A program made the translations under genes and the position numbers. 64,000 nucleotides of DNA from JAZDRH01 sp047470865 (GTDB taxonomy: Bacteria > Pseudomonadota > Gammaproteobacteria > Pseudomonadales > Pseudomonadaceae), in NCBI RefSeq assembly GCF_047470865.1, contig NZ_JAZDRH010000007.1, positions 1 to 64,000 of the forward strand. Reading direction: 5' to 3'. The notes below the pieces were generated by a model that was not told the DNA's origin, searched no databases, and worked only from the letters and a program-made list of their open reading frames with translations. Positions 62,474 to 64,000 of the stretch are shown here, one piece after another. Position 1 is the first letter of the stretch, and each line of letters starts with the position of its first letter.

Positions 62474-64000
62474 CCTGACGCAACTTATTATTATCAGCAT
62501 TGGCTATCTACTCTTACTCTTTGCCGTTGCGTGGGTTGCTGAGCGCGGCTACATTCCGCAAAAATTGATGAGTCACCCATTGGTTTACACCTTATCCTTA
62601 GGTGTTTACGCCAGCGCTTGGGCTTTTTATGGTTCAGTTGGCATGGCACATCAGTTTGGTTTTGCGTTCCTGACCATCTATCTAGGGATTTCAGGCGCTT
62701 TTTTATTAGCGCCAGTGCTACTTTCCCCTATTTTGCGCCTAACTCACGCTTATCAGCTATCTTCTTTAGCCGACTTATTTGCATTTCGTTTTCGCAGTAA
62801 TTGGGCGGGAGCATTAACCACTGTTGGAATGATTTTCTCCTCATTACCGTTGCTAGTGCTGCAAATTCAAGCTGTCTCAGACAGCATAGGCATACTCAGT
62901 GGCAACCCTTCTCAACAGCTTATAGCATTAGCTTTCTGCATTATTATTGCACTCTTTACCATGCTATTTGGCGCACGCCATATTGCTTCACGGCAAAAAC
63001 ATCAAAGCTTTGTATTTGCCATTGCCTTTGAATCTTTACTTAAACTTATTGCATTACTTTTTATTGGTGGCTACGTTTTAGTTGAGGTATTTGGTGGCTT
63101 AGAAGGCTTAGATCTGTGGCTGGATAATCACCATGAACAACTACAGCAGCTTCGCTCGCCCGTCGAAGACGGCCCTTGGCGCACACTATTATTACTCTTT
63201 TTTGCCTCTGCGTTAGTGATGCCACATATGTATCACATGGCCTTTACTGAGAATCTACGCGCAAAATCCATGCGTAGCGCCAGCTGGGGGTTGCCTCTAT
63301 TTCTTCTACTGATGAGCTTACCTATTCCTGTTATTTTGTGGGCTGGAATAGCGCTTAACATTCCTTCATCTCCTGATTTTTATACCCTAACGCTAGGCAT
63401 TCATCTCAATAATGAAAAGCTGGCTCTGTTGGCCTATTTAGGTGGGTTATCTGCCTCTAGCGGGGTTATTATTGTGCTAATTCTAGCCTTATCTGGTATG
63501 GCGCTAAATCATCTTGTATTGCCATTGTATCAACCGGCTTCTGCCAGCAATATTTACCGTTGGATTAAGTGGATGCGCCGCGCTCTAGTACTTGCATTAG
63601 TACTAGCGGCTTATCTTATTTTTTTAGTAGTGAATCAAGAACACAACCTTTCACGCCTAGGTTTGGTTGCTTTTACGGGGACCTTGCAATTTTTACCCGC
63701 AACTCTAGCTGTGCTTTACTGGCCTAAAGCTAATCGCAAAGGCTTTATTGCAGGGCTTGTGGCTGGATTAAGTGTTTGGTGTTTAGGCTTATTACTGCCG
63801 TTGTTTGATACACTAGGTCAACAACTACTACCTTGGATTGAACAGTCCTATCAACTGGATCAGATTACTTGGTATAAAGCCGCTATTTTATCCTTCACGG
63901 TCAATTGCACTGTTTTTATTCTCGTTTCTCGCCTGACACAGTCTTCTCCTGAAGAAAAACAAGCAGCCTTAGCATGTACTATTGACGCCCCGCGTCGTAG
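62463..64000 (+). CDS. cbrA: Sensor histidine kinase CbrA, N-terminal part (partial)
   Basis: An open frame runs from ATG 62463 to the end of the window (512 codons). The sequence seen is the sodium/solute symporter-like (SLC5-type) domain with about 13 hydrophobic segments: VYTLSLGVYASAWAFYGSVG, AYQLSSLADLFAFRFRSNWA, then PMLPPL-type loops. This matches CbrA of pseudomonads, a kinase that with CbrB controls carbon/nitrogen balance and histidine, proline and arginine use. The PAS, kinase and receiver-type parts would lie to the right. Frame is open to the last base. Confidence 0.9.
   Translation, partial: MSFSLTQLIIISIGYLLLLFAVAWVAERGYIPQKLMSHPLVYTLSLGVYASAWAFYGSVGMAHQFGFAFLTIYLGISGAFLLAPVLLSPILRLTHAYQLSSLADLFAFRFRSNWAGALTTVGMIFSSLPLLVLQIQAVSDSIGILSGNPSQQLIALAFCIIIALFTMLFGARHIASRQKHQSFVFAIAFESLLKLIALLFIGGYVLVEVFGGLEGLDLWLDNHHEQLQQLRSPVEDGPWRTLLLLFFASALVMPHMYHMAFTENLRAKSMRSASWGLPLFLLLMSLPIPVILWAGIALNIPSSPDFYTLTLGIHLNNEKLALLAYLGGLSASSGVIIVLILALSGMALNHLVLPLYQPASASNIYRWIKWMRRALVLALVLAAYLIFLVVNQEHNLSRLGLVAFTGTLQFLPATLAVLYWPKANRKGFIAGLVAGLSVWCLGLLLPLFDTLGQQLLPWIEQSYQLDQITWYKAAILSFTVNCTVFILVSRLTQSSPEEKQAALACTIDAPRR

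Overview
The window looks like chromosomal DNA of a low-GC member of the Pseudomonadaceae. The marker neighbourhoods are pseudomonad: gacA-uvrC-pgsA followed by tRNA-Gly and tRNA-Cys, mutS-fdxA, dnaX-ybaB-recR with the 4.5S RNA gene upstream, rnd-ycgL, tpm, DauA-like D-arginine dehydrogenases, and the small cbrX-type gene overlapping cbrA. The DNA is clearly more AT-rich than ordinary Pseudomonas. This suggests a lineage such as Thiopseudomonas or a relative, but that placement is inference and GC content was not computed.

Layout. 1-683: cut-off IS3-family insertion sequence. 708-5444: DUF1090 protein, alkaline-phosphatase-fold transferase, AbgT transporter and D-Ala-D-Ala ligase. 5537-9258: dnaX-ybaB-recR-thioredoxin operon and 4.5S RNA. 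9361-11877: tpm, a ComEA-like protein, ycgL and rnd. 12062-15972: gacA-uvrC-pgsA, ecotin and two tRNAs, then a umuC relic. 16373-20760: hypothetical gene, Fur-type TonB-dependent receptor, and a type I-F CRISPR array (25 repeats, 24 spacers) with its leader at the high-coordinate end and no cas genes in the window. 20935-23946: mutS and fdxA. 24009-30627: aldehyde dehydrogenase and a six-gene TonB2-type energy-transduction operon behind a Fur-like box. 30750-33992: yafJ-type amidotransferase and a rearranged locus with three DUF4189 paralogues between duplicated gene scraps. 34089-39470: oligopeptidase B, SMI1/KNR4 protein, a broken DUF805 gene, two DUF5713 paralogues and a MarR-type regulator. 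39628-43233: pxpABC 5-oxoprolinase operon with an NRAMP-like transporter. 43301-48838: two DauA-like dehydrogenases, RidA, a LemA/M48 protease operon and a methyltransferase. 48902-52770: LysR regulator, unusual MBL-fold protein, LMW-PTP-like protein and an MFS exporter. 52866-58335: endonuclease I, YbgA, photolyase, a cytochrome b561 pseudogene, AlkA and Ogt. 58487-64000: PbpC, YaaA, a hypothetical, cbrX and the start of cbrA.

How it fits together. Iron uptake is served by the TonB receptor and the TonB2-type operon, both preceded by Fur-like sequences. Nitrogen and amino-acid use is represented by pxpABC with its transporter, two D-amino-acid dehydrogenases with RidA as imine deaminase, and CbrA. 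DNA repair is well represented (uvrC, mutS, recR, phrB, alkA, ogt).

The items most worth checking are: (1) the cas-less but apparently intact I-F array, whose leader carries an exact IHF-consensus match and a 13-bp inverted repeat; (2) the DUF4189 triplication lying among fragments of its two neighbouring genes; (3) a dnaX frameshift signal closely resembling that of E. coli, next to a 14-copy hexanucleotide repeat; (4) an NRAMP-like transporter without the usual metal motif inside the 5-oxoprolinase operon; (5) an MBL-fold protein whose metal-binding histidines appear replaced. I did not find a clearly new multi-gene system. The DUF4189 locus and the LemA/M48 operon with its unrecognised first gene are the nearest candidates.
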